From Sphaerisporangium album (lineage in GTDB: Bacteria; Actinomycetota; Actinomycetes; Streptosporangiales; Streptosporangiaceae): a stretch of DNA of 64,000 nt. Of the stretch, positions 34,198-43,053 are shown piece after piece; the stretch's first letter is position 1, and each line of letters begins with the position of its first letter. Location of the stretch: the NCBI RefSeq assembly GCF_003323745.1, contig NZ_QOIL01000011.1, forward strand, positions 62,001-126,000. The letters run 5' to 3'. The translations under genes were made by a program, and so were the position numbers. The notes under the pieces are model-generated. The model had not been told where the DNA came from, searched no databases, and saw only the letters and a list, made by a program, of their open reading frames with translations.

Positions 34198-35166
34198 CTA
34201 CAGTCCGCCCTCGGACATCCCGTGCACGGCCGGGATCGTGCCCAGCAGCCCCTTCTGGAAGTCCTCGAACGCCTGCTGAAGCTCTTCCCGGGTGTTCATG
34301 ACGAACGGGCCGTAGTGCGCCATCGGCTCGCGGATGGGCTGCCCGCCGAGGAGGACCACCTCCAGGTTCGGAGTGTGGGAGTCCTGCTTCTCGTCCGCGT
34401 GGACGGTCAGCGAGGAGCCGGCGCCGAAGACAGCGGTCTGGCCCAGGTGGATCGGACGCCGCTCAGCGCCCACCGACCCGCGTCCGGCCAGCACGTACGC
34501 GAGGCCGTTGAAGTCCTCGCGCCACGGCAGGGTGATCTCCGCGCCCGGCGCCAGCGTCGCGTGGATCATCGTGATCGGCGTGTGCGTGATGCCGGGACCG
34601 CCGTGGCCGTCCAGCTCACCGGCGATGACGCGCAGCAGCGCGCCGCCGTCGGGGGAGGTCAGCAGTTGGACCTGGCCGCCGCGGATGTCCTGGTACCGCG
34701 GGGCCATCATCTTGTCCTTCGCCGGGAGGTTCACCCACAGCTGCAGACCGTGGAAGAGACCACCCGACATGACGAGGTGCTCCGGCGGCGCCTCAATGTG
34801 GAGCAGACCGGAGCCGGCCGTCATCCACTGGGTGTCGCCGTTGGTGATGGTGCCGCCACCGCCGTTGGAGTCCTGGTGGTCGAAGATCCCGTCGATGATG
34901 TAGGTAACGGTCTCGAAGCCACGATGGGGATGCCACGGGGTCCCTTTCGGCTCCCCGGGTTGATAGTCCACCTCACCCATCTGGTCCATCATGATGAACG
35001 GGTCCAGGTACCGATAGTTGATCCCCGCGAACGCCCGGCGGACGGGGAAACCCTCACCCTCGAATCCGCTCGGCGCGGTGGTCACGGCCAGCACGGGACG
35101 CGCCACGGCGTCCGCCGACGCAGCCACGCGCGGCAGGGTCAGGGTGTCAGCGGTTACGGCGGGCAT
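34198..35166 (-). CDS. Pirin family protein
   Basis: This is a 322-residue bicupin. HPHRGFETVTY in the N-terminal cupin has the two metal-binding His residues of pirin, and HLVMSGGLFHGLQLWVNLP is typical of the family. Bacterial pirins may act as quercetinase-like dioxygenases or bind partner enzymes; the role here is not clear. ATG 35166 has GGAGG upstream; the longer open frame to 35403 is not conserved. A perfect terminator-like hairpin follows the gene, and an inverted repeat at 35254-35269 lies in its promoter region. Confidence 0.9.
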   Translation of the reverse strand: MPAVTADTLTLPRVAASADAVARPVLAVTTAPSGFEGEGFPVRRAFAGINYRYLDPFIMMDQMGEVDYQPGEPKGTPWHPHRGFETVTYIIDGIFDHQDSNGGGGTITNGDTQWMTAGSGLLHIEAPPEHLVMSGGLFHGLQLWVNLPAKDKMMAPRYQDIRGGQVQLLTSPDGGALLRVIAGELDGHGGPGITHTPITMIHATLAPGAEITLPWREDFNGLAYVLAGRGSVGAERRPIHLGQTAVFGAGSSLTVHADEKQDSHTPNLEVVLLGGQPIREPMAHYGPFVMNTREELQQAFEDFQKGLLGTIPAVHGMSEGGL

Positions 35167-35253
35167 GGTCCCTCCTTCGGGGATGACGGCGTGGGCCGCG
35201 AGGATGGGCCTCCCGGTGGCGCCGCTCCGGCGTAGAATACTCCTCACAACAGA

Positions 35254-35269
35254 AGTTGACGACGCAACT
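35254..35269. promoter_or_regulatory. Inverted repeat in the pirin/lipoprotein divergent promoter region
   Basis: AGTTG (35254-35258) and CAACT (35265-35269) form a perfect inverted repeat with a 6-bp spacer. The layout resembles operators of MarR- or HxlR-type regulators, which often control pirin genes. Assignment to any regulator is inference. Confidence 0.35.
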
Positions 35270-35383
35270 ATTCCACGGCCGAGGCGACTCGCGCGTGTGT
35301 AACAAGTCGAGCTAATTTTCCGGCAAGATTTGGTCAAGATTTCCACAGTCGCTGGGCGGGACGACGACCCGAAAAGGGGCACA

Positions 35384-35412
35384 ACCTCCGTGTTGGCCCG
35401 CAAAGCGGAGGT
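35384..35412 (+). promoter_or_regulatory. Hairpin that could mask the lipoprotein ribosome-binding site
   Basis: ACCTCCG (35384-35390) is perfectly complementary to CGGAGGT (35406-35412). The second arm is the Shine-Dalgarno sequence of the lipoprotein gene that starts at GTG 35422. The loop is 15 nt. Folding would hide the ribosome site, so translation may be controlled. The stem is only 7 bp. Confidence 0.4.
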
Positions 35413-35421
35413 AAGCCCCCT

Positions 35422-36147
35422 GTGGAAAAGTCGCGGGTGGGGTCACGGCTGACCGCCACGGCGGCGGCCCGCGTCACGGCCGCCGTGCTTGCCGCCCTGA
35501 TGGCCGGCCTGTCGGCCGGTTGTGGCGGCGCGGACTTCACGTACGTCATGGGCAGCGACGGGCAGAGCTACTTCAAGGTCCCGGCCTCCTGGCGGAAGGT
35601 CGACCAGCGGGCACTGGACCGCGAGTTCTTCGGCGACATGACCACCGCGACCGCCCAGCTCCGAAAACGCCTCTCCTGGACCGTCGGCTACGACGCGTTC
35701 AGCCGGCCCTCCGCCGACCACCTGTACGACCCGGCCGGCGGCTCCGACGAGCCCTTCGTCTTCGCCATGGTCTCCACCCTCACCAAGACCCAGCAGGACA
35801 AGGCCTCCCTCGACACCCTGCGCAACGCGGCGATGCTGCCCGTCGCGCTCACCGCCGACCTTCGCGACCAGTTGGAGAAGCTTCCCGGCTACCCCTACAA
35901 GAACTTCGAACTCCTCAGTGACGAGGTGCTGCCACCAAAGGACGGCGTGCGGGGCGTCCACGTGGTGTACAACTTCAAGGTCCTCGGAGGCCCGGTGCAG
36001 ACCTTCGACCAGACCGCCTACCTCGCCGCCGACGGCAGTCGCGTATCCGTCATGCTCATCCGCTGCTCCGCCATGTGCTATCGCACCCGCGGCGACGAGA
36101 TCGGCAGGATCGCGCAGTCCTTCAAGGTCAAGCGAATCCCCGGCTGA
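35422..36147 (+). CDS. Putative lipoprotein upstream of the FtsH-like protease
   Basis: This 241-residue protein has a signal sequence and lipobox LSAGC with Cys34, so it should be lipid-anchored outside the membrane. The mature part has no family I recognise, though it contains FKVPASWRKV near its N terminus, common in substrate-free lipoproteins of the PsbP/LpqN-like type. The stop is 26 bp before the ATG of the FtsH-like gene, so the two probably share a transcript and possibly a function. Its ribosome site (GGAGG) could be sequestered by a hairpin. The function is unknown. Confidence 0.75.
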   Translation: MEKSRVGSRLTATAAARVTAAVLAALMAGLSAGCGGADFTYVMGSDGQSYFKVPASWRKVDQRALDREFFGDMTTATAQLRKRLSWTVGYDAFSRPSADHLYDPAGGSDEPFVFAMVSTLTKTQQDKASLDTLRNAAMLPVALTADLRDQLEKLPGYPYKNFELLSDEVLPPKDGVRGVHVVYNFKVLGGPVQTFDQTAYLAADGSRVSVMLIRCSAMCYRTRGDEIGRIAQSFKVKRIPG

Positions 36148-36173
36148 CACCGGGGGACCTGTGAGGAGCCCCG

Positions 36174-39100
36174 ATGACATACGCCCCAGCGCCTGAGCGG
36201 CCCACGGGCCTTCGCGCTCCCGACTCCGGGCCCGACTCCACCACCAGGGCCACCATGGCGCTGTGGGACCGGATCAAGATCCTGCTCGTGCTGGCGACGG
36301 CCTTCCTCGTCCTCGTCTGGCACCACCTGGCCGGCTTCGAGGGCATCTCCACCTTCGCCGACTCCGCCCGCACGATCGCCGCCGAGGGCGGCGGGACCAT
36401 CGTCCTGTGCCTCGTCGCCGCCGAGGCTTTGCGGCAGGTCCATTTCCTCGTCAGCGAACGCTCGGCCCGCTACCACCGTTTCTGGAGCCGGAGCGTCTTC
36501 GGAGGATTCGACCGCTGGACCCGCCGGCGGTTCAGCGACTGGAACCGCTACCGGATCGCCAGGGCGCTCAAGTGGCTGTTCTGGATCGCCCTGCTCGCGC
36601 TCGTCCTCGGTCAGATCCTCGACGTCTCGCCGGCCATCGCCCTGTTCGAGGCGCCGGCCCTGCTCTGGCAGGTCCTGCCGTACGGGCTGCAGCTCGCCTT
36701 CGGCTTCGTCTTCGTGATGGTCCAGTTCGTCGGGCTCTTCTGGTTCCTGTCCAGAGGCGGCATCGAGACCTACTACCCCGACGACATCAAGACCCGCTTC
36801 TCCGACGTCTGGGGGCAGGACCACGTCGTCGAACGGGTCAAGGAGAACATCGTCTTCCTGGAGAGGCCCGGCGAGATCGAGGCCAGGGGCGGGTACGTGC
36901 CGGGCGGACTGCTGCTGTGGGGGCCGCCCGGCACCGGCAAGACCCTGATGGCCGAGGCCGTCGCCGGGGAGACCGGCAAGCCGTACGTCTTCGTCGACCC
37001 AGGCGCGTTCATCAACATGTTCATGGGCATCGGCGTGCTCAAGGTCAAGTCGCTGTTCCGCAAGCTGCGCAAGCTCGCCCTGCGCTACGGCGGCGTGATC
37101 GTCTTCTTCGACGAGGCCGACTCCCTGGGCAGGCGCGGCGCGCTCGCCCAGCAGGGACCGCCCGGCGGAGCCTTCTCGGGGACGGCCGCCTTCTCCGGGG
37201 GCGGATGCCACGGTTTCAGCTATCTGTCCGGCGACACCCGCGCCCTGCTCACCCGGCACGCGCTCACCGCGTCCGCCGGGGCCGCCACGGAGGGCTCGCG
37301 CCGCGACCGCGTCGTGGCCGGCATGGGCATGGGCGCCGGCGGCGGCGACCTGGGCACGCTCCAGGCGCTTCTCACCGAGCTGTCCGGGCTCAAGAAACCG
37401 CGCGGCTTCGTCAACCGGTACGTGCGGCGGCTGCTCGGCATGCGGCCCAAGCCGCCGCCGAAGTACCGCATCCTCGTCATGATGGCCACCAACATGCCGA
37501 ACTCGCTGGACGAGGCGCTGCTGCGGCCCGGCCGCATCGACCGCATCTACAAGGTCGGCTACCCGTCCAAGGCCGGGCGCGTCCGCACCTACCAGGGGTA
37601 CTTCGACAAGGTGCGCCACCAGCTCACCCCCGATCAGATCGACAAGCTCGCCACCATCACGCCCTACGCCACCGGCGCCACCATCAAGGACCTCGTCAAC
37701 GAGTCGCTGATCACCGCCATCCGGGCCGGGCGCGAGGTCATCACCTGGGGCGACGTCATGATCGCCAAGCGCCTCAAGCAGCTCGGGCCGCCCGAGGACG
37801 TCGAGTACATCGAGCGCGAACGCCACGCCGTCGCCGTGCACGAGGCCTGCCACGCCGTCGCCGCCTACCGCACCCGCTTCCACCTCGAGATCGACATCGC
37901 CACCATCGAGAAGGGCGCCGACTACCTCGGCATGGTGTCCAGCATCAAGCCCGAGGACCAGTTCACCCGCTGGCGCAGCGAGTACGAGTCCGACATCATC
38001 GTCTCGCTCGCCTCCCTCGCCGGCGAGCGCATGTTCTTCGGCGACGACAACTCCTCCGGCGTCTCCGGCGACCTGGAGCACGCCACCACCGTCACCGGGC
38101 ACATGGAGGCGTACTGGGGCATGGGCGTCGGCGTCGCCCACCTTCCCGCGCTGCAACTCCTCGGCATCCGGGACGGCAAGGCCGCCCCGTCGTCCCGCGG
38201 CGCCGGCTCCGCCGAGGAGCCGGCGGGGGCGGGGGCGCCCGACACGCTCGCCGAGCGCATCGAGTTCAACCTCGCCCGGCTGCTGGAGCGGACCGAGGAA
38301 CTGCTGCGCGAGAACCGGCGCGAGATCCTGTCCGTCGCGCACGCGCTGGAGCAGCACAAGACGCTCAACGGCGACGACGTCATCGCCGTGATCGAGCGCA
38401 CGCGCGGGCCGCTCGTCGACGGCACGGTCTACGCCTCGGACGCCTTCTACGAGCAGCTGGAGGCCTACCACGACCTCGCCGCCGCCGCCCACCACAGCCA
38501 CAGCCCCGTGACCTCCCCCCTCCCGTGGCCCCCTTCTCCGTCCCCTTGGCAGACCTCCTCGTCGTCCTGGCCCGCCCCCGCGCCTCAAACCATCCCCGGC
38601 CAACTGCTCCCCCCGGGCCACCCGGACAACGCCGGCCCGCACGAACACCCGGCCGACTCCCAGAACGGCGGGTCTTACGGCCACCCACCCCTCCCTCAGA
38701 ACGGCGGCGTGTACGGCTCCCCGGCCCTCCCTGAGAACCGCGGCACGTACGGATACCCGGTGCCACCCCAGACCGGCGGACCACAGGGGTACGCGGCTCC
38801 ACCTGGGAACGGCGCAGCGCACGGGTACTCGGTCCCACCACAGACGGTCGGACCACAGGGGTACACGGCCCCACCTCAGAACGGGGGAGCGCACGCGTAC
38901 CCCACCCCAGCGCAGACCGGCGGACCTTACGGCGATCAGCGCAACGGGTGGAACGGCGGAACGGCGAGCGGGCCGTACGCGGGTCAGGGAGCATGGCCTT
39001 ACGGCGGCCCGCCTGCGGTCAGCCGCACGGACCCCCAGGTCGCCCAGCCCGTCGACGCGCGCGGGGGAACGGCCGGGACTCCCCGGGCATACGGCCTGGG

Positions 39101-39899
39101 CGGCGTCCCGCTCACCGGTCCCTCGTTCGCGCCTCCTGGCGGCCACATCCAGGACCGGGCGGCGTACCCCGACGTCACTCCGCACTCGGCGGACGGCGGC
39201 TCACCGGACCTCATCCCCTGGCGTCCCGAAGACCCTCGAACCGCCCCACCAGCGACAGAACACGATCAAGGTCACCCAACCTCCACAAACCCCACCCCTT
39301 CGGTTCACGGCCCCTCCTTCCACACCCCCGTGGGCCAGGACTCCCCGGGCCGGGACTCCTCAGGCCAGAGCCCCGTGCCCCTGCTCCCGCACGCCTCGAC
39401 CCCGACCGGTCCCGTGCCGCCCGGCTCGCCCCCAACCGGTTCGTCTCGGCCCGCGACCGCGCCGGTCGGCGGTTCGCTCCCGGGTGATGGGGCCCAGTAC
39501 GGGATGTCGTCGACGGGGCCGCGGCCGGTCAGGCCCGTGGTCATGGCGCTCGGGGCGGCCGCGGCGCTCGTGCTGTTCGTCCTCGCCGGGGTCGCGGTGT
39601 TCGGAGGCTCGACGCCCGCCGACGGCGGCGAGGCGATGGCGGGTCCGTCGACGAGCGGAATCGCGGCGATGCTCGCCGGACTGGTACTGCTGCTCGTGGG
39701 CGGGGTCGTCGCCGTCATGGTCGTCCGCGGACAGCAGGCGGCCCGCCGCCGAGCCGAGGAGACCCGAAACCGCGCCGTGGAACGCGCACAACTGCTCGCC
39801 GCCGCCATGGAACCGGAAGCCGCCATGCGCCTCCTCGGCTACGACCCGAACGACCACCATTCCCCCGGACCCCGACCGGACGACCAACATCCACGCTGA
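36174..39899 (+). CDS. FtsH-like AAA+ zinc metalloprotease with long proline-rich C-terminal extension
   Basis: This 1241-residue protein has four N-terminal hydrophobic segments (about 34-52, 73-92, 135-160, 165-196), where classical FtsH has two. The AAA domain has Walker A GPPGTGKT (250-257), pore motif MFMGIG, Walker B with Asp313-Glu314, and LLRPGRIDR of the second region of homology. Roughly 70 extra Gly-rich residues lie between Walker B and that region. The M41 protease domain has HEACH at 556-560 and Asp633, the same 77-residue spacing as in T. maritima FtsH, so it should be active. From about 774 comes a Pro/Tyr/Gly-rich low-complexity stretch, then two more helices (about 1122-1145, 1162-1184). 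The extension is unlike canonical FtsH. Confidence 0.85.
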   Translation: MTYAPAPERPTGLRAPDSGPDSTTRATMALWDRIKILLVLATAFLVLVWHHLAGFEGISTFADSARTIAAEGGGTIVLCLVAAEALRQVHFLVSERSARYHRFWSRSVFGGFDRWTRRRFSDWNRYRIARALKWLFWIALLALVLGQILDVSPAIALFEAPALLWQVLPYGLQLAFGFVFVMVQFVGLFWFLSRGGIETYYPDDIKTRFSDVWGQDHVVERVKENIVFLERPGEIEARGGYVPGGLLLWGPPGTGKTLMAEAVAGETGKPYVFVDPGAFINMFMGIGVLKVKSLFRKLRKLALRYGGVIVFFDEADSLGRRGALAQQGPPGGAFSGTAAFSGGGCHGFSYLSGDTRALLTRHALTASAGAATEGSRRDRVVAGMGMGAGGGDLGTLQALLTELSGLKKPRGFVNRYVRRLLGMRPKPPPKYRILVMMATNMPNSLDEALLRPGRIDRIYKVGYPSKAGRVRTYQGYFDKVRHQLTPDQIDKLATITPYATGATIKDLVNESLITAIRAGREVITWGDVMIAKRLKQLGPPEDVEYIERERHAVAVHEACHAVAAYRTRFHLEIDIATIEKGADYLGMVSSIKPEDQFTRWRSEYESDIIVSLASLAGERMFFGDDNSSGVSGDLEHATTVTGHMEAYWGMGVGVAHLPALQLLGIRDGKAAPSSRGAGSAEEPAGAGAPDTLAERIEFNLARLLERTEELLRENRREILSVAHALEQHKTLNGDDVIAVIERTRGPLVDGTVYASDAFYEQLEAYHDLAAAAHHSHSPVTSPLPWPPSPSPWQTSSSSWPAPAPQTIPGQLLPPGHPDNAGPHEHPADSQNGGSYGHPPLPQNGGVYGSPALPENRGTYGYPVPPQTGGPQGYAAPPGNGAAHGYSVPPQTVGPQGYTAPPQNGGAHAYPTPAQTGGPYGDQRNGWNGGTASGPYAGQGAWPYGGPPAVSRTDPQVAQPVDARGGTAGTPRAYGLGGVPLTGPSFAPPGGHIQDRAAYPDVTPHSADGGSPDLIPWRPEDPRTAPPATEHDQGHPTSTNPTPSVHGPSFHTPVGQDSPGRDSSGQSPVPLLPHASTPTGPVPPGSPPTGSSRPATAPVGGSLPGDGAQYGMSSTGPRPVRPVVMALGAAAALVLFVLAGVAVFGGSTPADGGEAMAGPSTSGIAAMLAGLVLLLVGGVVAVMVVRGQQAARRRAEETRNRAVERAQLLAAAMEPEAAMRLLGYDPNDHHSPGPRPDDQHPR

Positions 39900-39930
39900 A
39901 GCGTCTCCGGCGATCCGGGCGGCCGGCGGG

Positions 39931-41472
39931 TCACAGCCTGAAGTCCAGGTCGGGGATGATTTCGGCGACGTCCATCTGGGCCTTCTGCAGGCGGCCTGAG
40001 TAGTCCCAGTTCAGGGCCTGCCAGCGGGTGAACTGGTCGAGCACCCACTGCCCGGACTGGCGGCTGCCGTTGCCGGACTTGCCGTTGCCGCCGAAGGGCA
40101 GGTGCGCCTCGGCGCCGGAGGTGGAGTTGTTGACGCTGACCATGCCGGCCCCGATGCCCGCCCGGAACCGGAACGCGGCCTTCGGGTCGGACGTGTAGAT
40201 CGAGGACGACAGCCCGTACCCGGGACGGTTGGCGAGCTCGACCGCCTCCTCCAGGCTGCCGAACGACGCCACACCCACGATCGGGCCGAACGTCTCCTCC
40301 AGGAACAGGCGGTCGCGGGGACGCACCCCGTCCACCACGACCGGGTGGTAGAACAGCCCGCCCGCGCCGTCGAACTGCCCCCGGGGGTTGCCGGAGGTGA
40401 TCCGCCCCGTGGGGCCGGTGACGACCGTGTGGTGCGGCTCGATCCAGCCGAGGTAGTCCTCGTAGCGGTCGGCGAACCGCTGGTCGAGCATCGGGCCGTA
40501 CAGCACGTCGCCCTCCGGGTCGCCGACGCTCGCCCCGGCCACGGCCCGCGCGTACCGGCCGACGAACTCGTCGTGCACGGACTCGTGCACCAGGACGGTG
40601 CCGAGCGAGGTGCACCGCTGCCCGGCCGTGCCGAACCCGGAGAACAGCGCGCCCTCGACGGCCAGGTCGAGGTCGGCGTCGGGCATGATCACCATGGGGT
40701 TCTTGCCGCCCAGCTCCAGGCACGGCGACTGGAGATGACGCCCGCACAGCTCGCCGACGCGCCGCCCGACGGCGGTGGAACCCGTGAAGCCGACCTTCTG
40801 GACGGTGCCCTCGCCGAGCGCGGTGTCCAGCCCGGCGAAGGTGGTGGGCCCGTCGGCGAAGACGATGTTGAGCACCCCGTCAGGCAGCCCGGCCGCCGCG
40901 AACAGCCGGTAGAGCGCGTGGGCGGAGGCCGCCGCGTACTCCGCGGGTTTCCAGACGACGGCGTTGCCGCACAGCAGGGCGGGGACGAGGTACCAGCTCG
41001 GCACCGCCACCGGGAAGTTGCCCGCCGTGATGACCGCGGCGACGCCCACGGGGACACGGAAGGTGAACAGGCTCTTGTCGGGCATCTCCGACGGGACGGT
41101 CTGGCCGTAGAGGCGGCGGCCCTCGCCGAGGAAGAAGTCGCAGGTGTCGACGATCTCTCGTACCTCGCCGAGTGCCTCGGCGTACGGCTTGCCGATCTCG
41201 GCGGTCACCAGGCGCGCGAGCGTCTCGGCGTTGGCCTCGACCAGCCGCCCGATCGAGGCGATCACCCGGCCGCGCACCGGCGCGGGGACGGCGGCCCACT
41301 CACGCTGGGCGGCCGAGGCCACGCCGCAGGCCCAGGCGAACGTGGCCTCGCCCGCGAGCCGGACCTCGGCCACGGTCTCGGACGTCCGTGCCGGGTTGAC
41401 CGACGCGTAGGTCGGGCCGGTGGTGTCGTCGGCCGGCTTGCCACCGATGACGGAGCTGATCTGGCGGGTCAC
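39931..41472 (-). CDS. Aldehyde dehydrogenase
   Basis: This 513-residue ALDH-fold enzyme has [15 protein letters not shown] (substrate/cofactor strand), [11 protein letters not shown] (NAD loop), LELGGKNP (catalytic Glu) and GTAGQRCTS (catalytic Cys). The GQRCTS form and the C-terminal [10 protein letters not shown] segment resemble the ALDH7/antiquitin-like group that oxidises semialdehydes, but the substrate is not settled. GTG 41472 has a GGAGG site 7 bp upstream; the open frame to 41730 is not conserved. The gene converges with the protease gene, leaving 31 bp between stops. A paired DnaA-box-like palindrome lies about 76 bp upstream of its start. Confidence 0.9.
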   Translation of the reverse strand: MTRQISSVIGGKPADDTTGPTYASVNPARTSETVAEVRLAGEATFAWACGVASAAQREWAAVPAPVRGRVIASIGRLVEANAETLARLVTAEIGKPYAEALGEVREIVDTCDFFLGEGRRLYGQTVPSEMPDKSLFTFRVPVGVAAVITAGNFPVAVPSWYLVPALLCGNAVVWKPAEYAAASAHALYRLFAAAGLPDGVLNIVFADGPTTFAGLDTALGEGTVQKVGFTGSTAVGRRVGELCGRHLQSPCLELGGKNPMVIMPDADLDLAVEGALFSGFGTAGQRCTSLGTVLVHESVHDEFVGRYARAVAGASVGDPEGDVLYGPMLDQRFADRYEDYLGWIEPHHTVVTGPTGRITSGNPRGQFDGAGGLFYHPVVVDGVRPRDRLFLEETFGPIVGVASFGSLEEAVELANRPGYGLSSSIYTSDPKAAFRFRAGIGAGMVSVNNSTSGAEAHLPFGGNGKSGNGSRQSGQWVLDQFTRWQALNWDYSGRLQKAQMDVAEIIPDLDFRL

Positions 41473-42126
41473 CGTTGACCTCCTCACATGGGCGCTTGCC
41501 AGCATTCTTCCGCCTGAACCGGGTTTCCCCAACACGCACCCCGCCGTCTGTGGACAACTTCCCGTTGTCCACAGGGACGGACGCCGCGAATTCCGCGAAC
41601 GGGGCTTCGCGACCTCCGGCGCGCCCGAGAGCAGGTGAGGAATCCGGGTGTGGAGAGGCCGGACGGTCGACGGCCGGGTCGTGCCGGTGAGCACGGCGTG
41701 AGCAGGGTGAGCACAGCGTGAACACAGCACGGCGGTCCGCCTCCCCGGCGATGAGCACGCCAGGGGGCGAGGCGGGCAACGGCTCCGATCCTCGCGCGGC
41801 GCGTGTGAAACATGGCGCTGATCGGCATTTCCGAATGTGATTGCCGTTGGCGGGTATCGCGCGCTTTGGCGTCCGATCTTTGTTGTTTCCTTGCCGTGCT
41901 CGCGAAACTCCTGATCGAGATACGGGTACGCACGAGATCGATTGTCTCCGTCTTCTGGAGAGGACCGAATTCCGGGCGGCCGGACCGTGCCGCCGGAGAA
42001 ACGGGCGAAAACCCTCCAGGTCCAGCAAGGCGGATCTCGTCAATCACCCTGTTTCCCCTGATCCGTCGTGATCGATGGGTCGGGGGAGGCGTGCCCGAAT
42101 TCGCACCCATTGATCAGGAGGATCCG
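41473..42126 (+). other. Non-coding stretch of 654 bp between the aldehyde dehydrogenase and TNT-protein genes
   Basis: The longest gap of the window. It contains the palindrome at 41548-41574, a run of short GTGAGCAC-type repeats near 41688-41720, and an A/T-richer portion from about 41810 to 41980 that likely carries the promoter of the TNT-domain gene. Open frames on both strands here show no family similarity and no ribosome site. Confidence 0.5.
41548..41574. promoter_or_regulatory. 11-bp perfect palindrome made of two DnaA-box-like 9-mers
   Basis: CTGTGGACAAC (41548-41558) and GTTGTCCACAG (41564-41574) are exact inverted copies around a 5-bp spacer. Each arm contains TTGTCCACA, the actinobacterial DnaA-box consensus. 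The position upstream of the aldehyde dehydrogenase gene also allows an operator or attenuator role. Confidence 0.6.
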
Positions 42127-42948
42127 TTGCGAAATTTTCGCCGACGCGCGTCGCTGGCCGCCGCCATCGGCATCACGGCCCTTTCCCTCGCCGGTGTTCC
42201 GGCCCAGGCGGGCACCCAAGCCGATTCCGTGACGAGGACGGCCTTCGGTCGGACGGCCGCGCCTGCCACGCCCGCGGTGGCGGCGCCGCCACCGGTGGGG
42301 TTGGCTGCCCTCTCGGCACGCGCGGGCGCCGCCGGCGTGGCGGTGCGGGCCGCCGCGGGGGACTCCACTCCCGGCGAGCCGGTCTGCGCGGCGCCTTACG
42401 TCAATGAGGATCCGCGGCTCGGGCCGCAGAATCTGCCGAGAAAAGGCATACTCGGCAGGATTCTCAGCGACTACGACCCCCTCGGCGGGCTTCGTCCGCA
42501 GAAGTTCCTGAACCGCTATTGGGAGTGGTCGTTGAATTCGTACCGATTCCCGCCCGACTTCGGATTCGCCCACTCGGGCGGCTACTCCAACGGCAGGCCG
42601 CTCATCGCCCAGAAAACGCTGCGCATCGGCGAGAGGGTGGACCGCTTCGGAAGCGAATTCGGGGCCTTCCTCGCCCCGTATGGCACACCCTATCCGGAAC
42701 GGAGCATTCCGCCGACCAATTTGGACACCTTCCCGGATTCCCCGCAATATCCATGCAACTACCATGCCTACCGGGTGAGCCGGGACTTCGCCGTCGATTT
42801 CGGCCCCATCGCATCGGCGTTCCAGCAGCCGGGCGGCGGCTCGCAGTACCACCTGGTCAGCAGGCTGATCGCCGAGGCCCCCCAGATGCGGGAAGAGGTT
42901 CCGGTGAGATGGCTGGTCGACAACGGCTATCTCCAGCCGATCAACTGA
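42127..42948 (+). CDS. Secreted TNT-domain protein (predicted NAD(P)+ glycohydrolase)
   Basis: This 273-residue protein starts at TTG 42127 with GGAGG 5 bp upstream. A signal peptide (RNFRRR, then a hydrophobic core and PAQA cleavage region) is followed by an Ala/Pro-rich linker. From about residue 135 comes the TNT fold: VDRFGSEFGAFLAP (Arg173), YPERSIPP (Arg192), YHAYRVSRDF, and QPGGGSQYHL (Gln240). This is the pattern of the tuberculosis necrotizing toxin domain of CpnT and of related bacterial and fungal NADases, which hydrolyse NAD+ or NADP+. The conserved Arg and Gln residues suggest that it is catalytic. No immunity-factor-like gene adjoins it: the next gene is a cupin on the other strand. 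Confidence 0.82.
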   Translation: MRNFRRRASLAAAIGITALSLAGVPAQAGTQADSVTRTAFGRTAAPATPAVAAPPPVGLAALSARAGAAGVAVRAAAGDSTPGEPVCAAPYVNEDPRLGPQNLPRKGILGRILSDYDPLGGLRPQKFLNRYWEWSLNSYRFPPDFGFAHSGGYSNGRPLIAQKTLRIGERVDRFGSEFGAFLAPYGTPYPERSIPPTNLDTFPDSPQYPCNYHAYRVSRDFAVDFGPIASAFQQPGGGSQYHLVSRLIAEAPQMREEVPVRWLVDNGYLQPIN

Positions 42949-42967
42949 TCGGGCCCGCGACGGGGGA

Positions 42968-43016
42968 GCGCGCCTCCGGCCGGTGGTGTCAGCCCCGGCG
43001 ACGAGGCGCGCGCCTC
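42968..43016. terminator. Candidate bidirectional terminator
   Basis: GCGCGCCTC (42968-42976) pairs with GAGGCGCGC (43003-43011), and the right arm is itself part of a 14-bp palindrome (43003-43016). It lies between the convergent TNT-domain and cupin genes. No T-run is present. Confidence 0.55.
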
Positions 43017-43053
43017 CCTCCAGCAAGCCCCGGAGGTCCGGCCCGGGGGCGTG

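Noticed and set aside
36078..39185. Minus-strand open frame of 1035 codons under the FtsH-like gene
   Set aside because: Shadow of a gene with intact AAA and M41 motifs; no motif in the antisense translation.
41484..42110. Minus-strand open frame of 208 codons in the long gap
   Set aside because: Arg- and Pro-rich translation without motifs, crossing the DnaA-box palindrome; not supportable as a gene.
41812..42126. Upstream in-frame extension of the TNT-domain gene
   Set aside because: The extension is not like a signal or known domain, and a strong Shine-Dalgarno lies just before TTG 42127, where a signal peptide begins.
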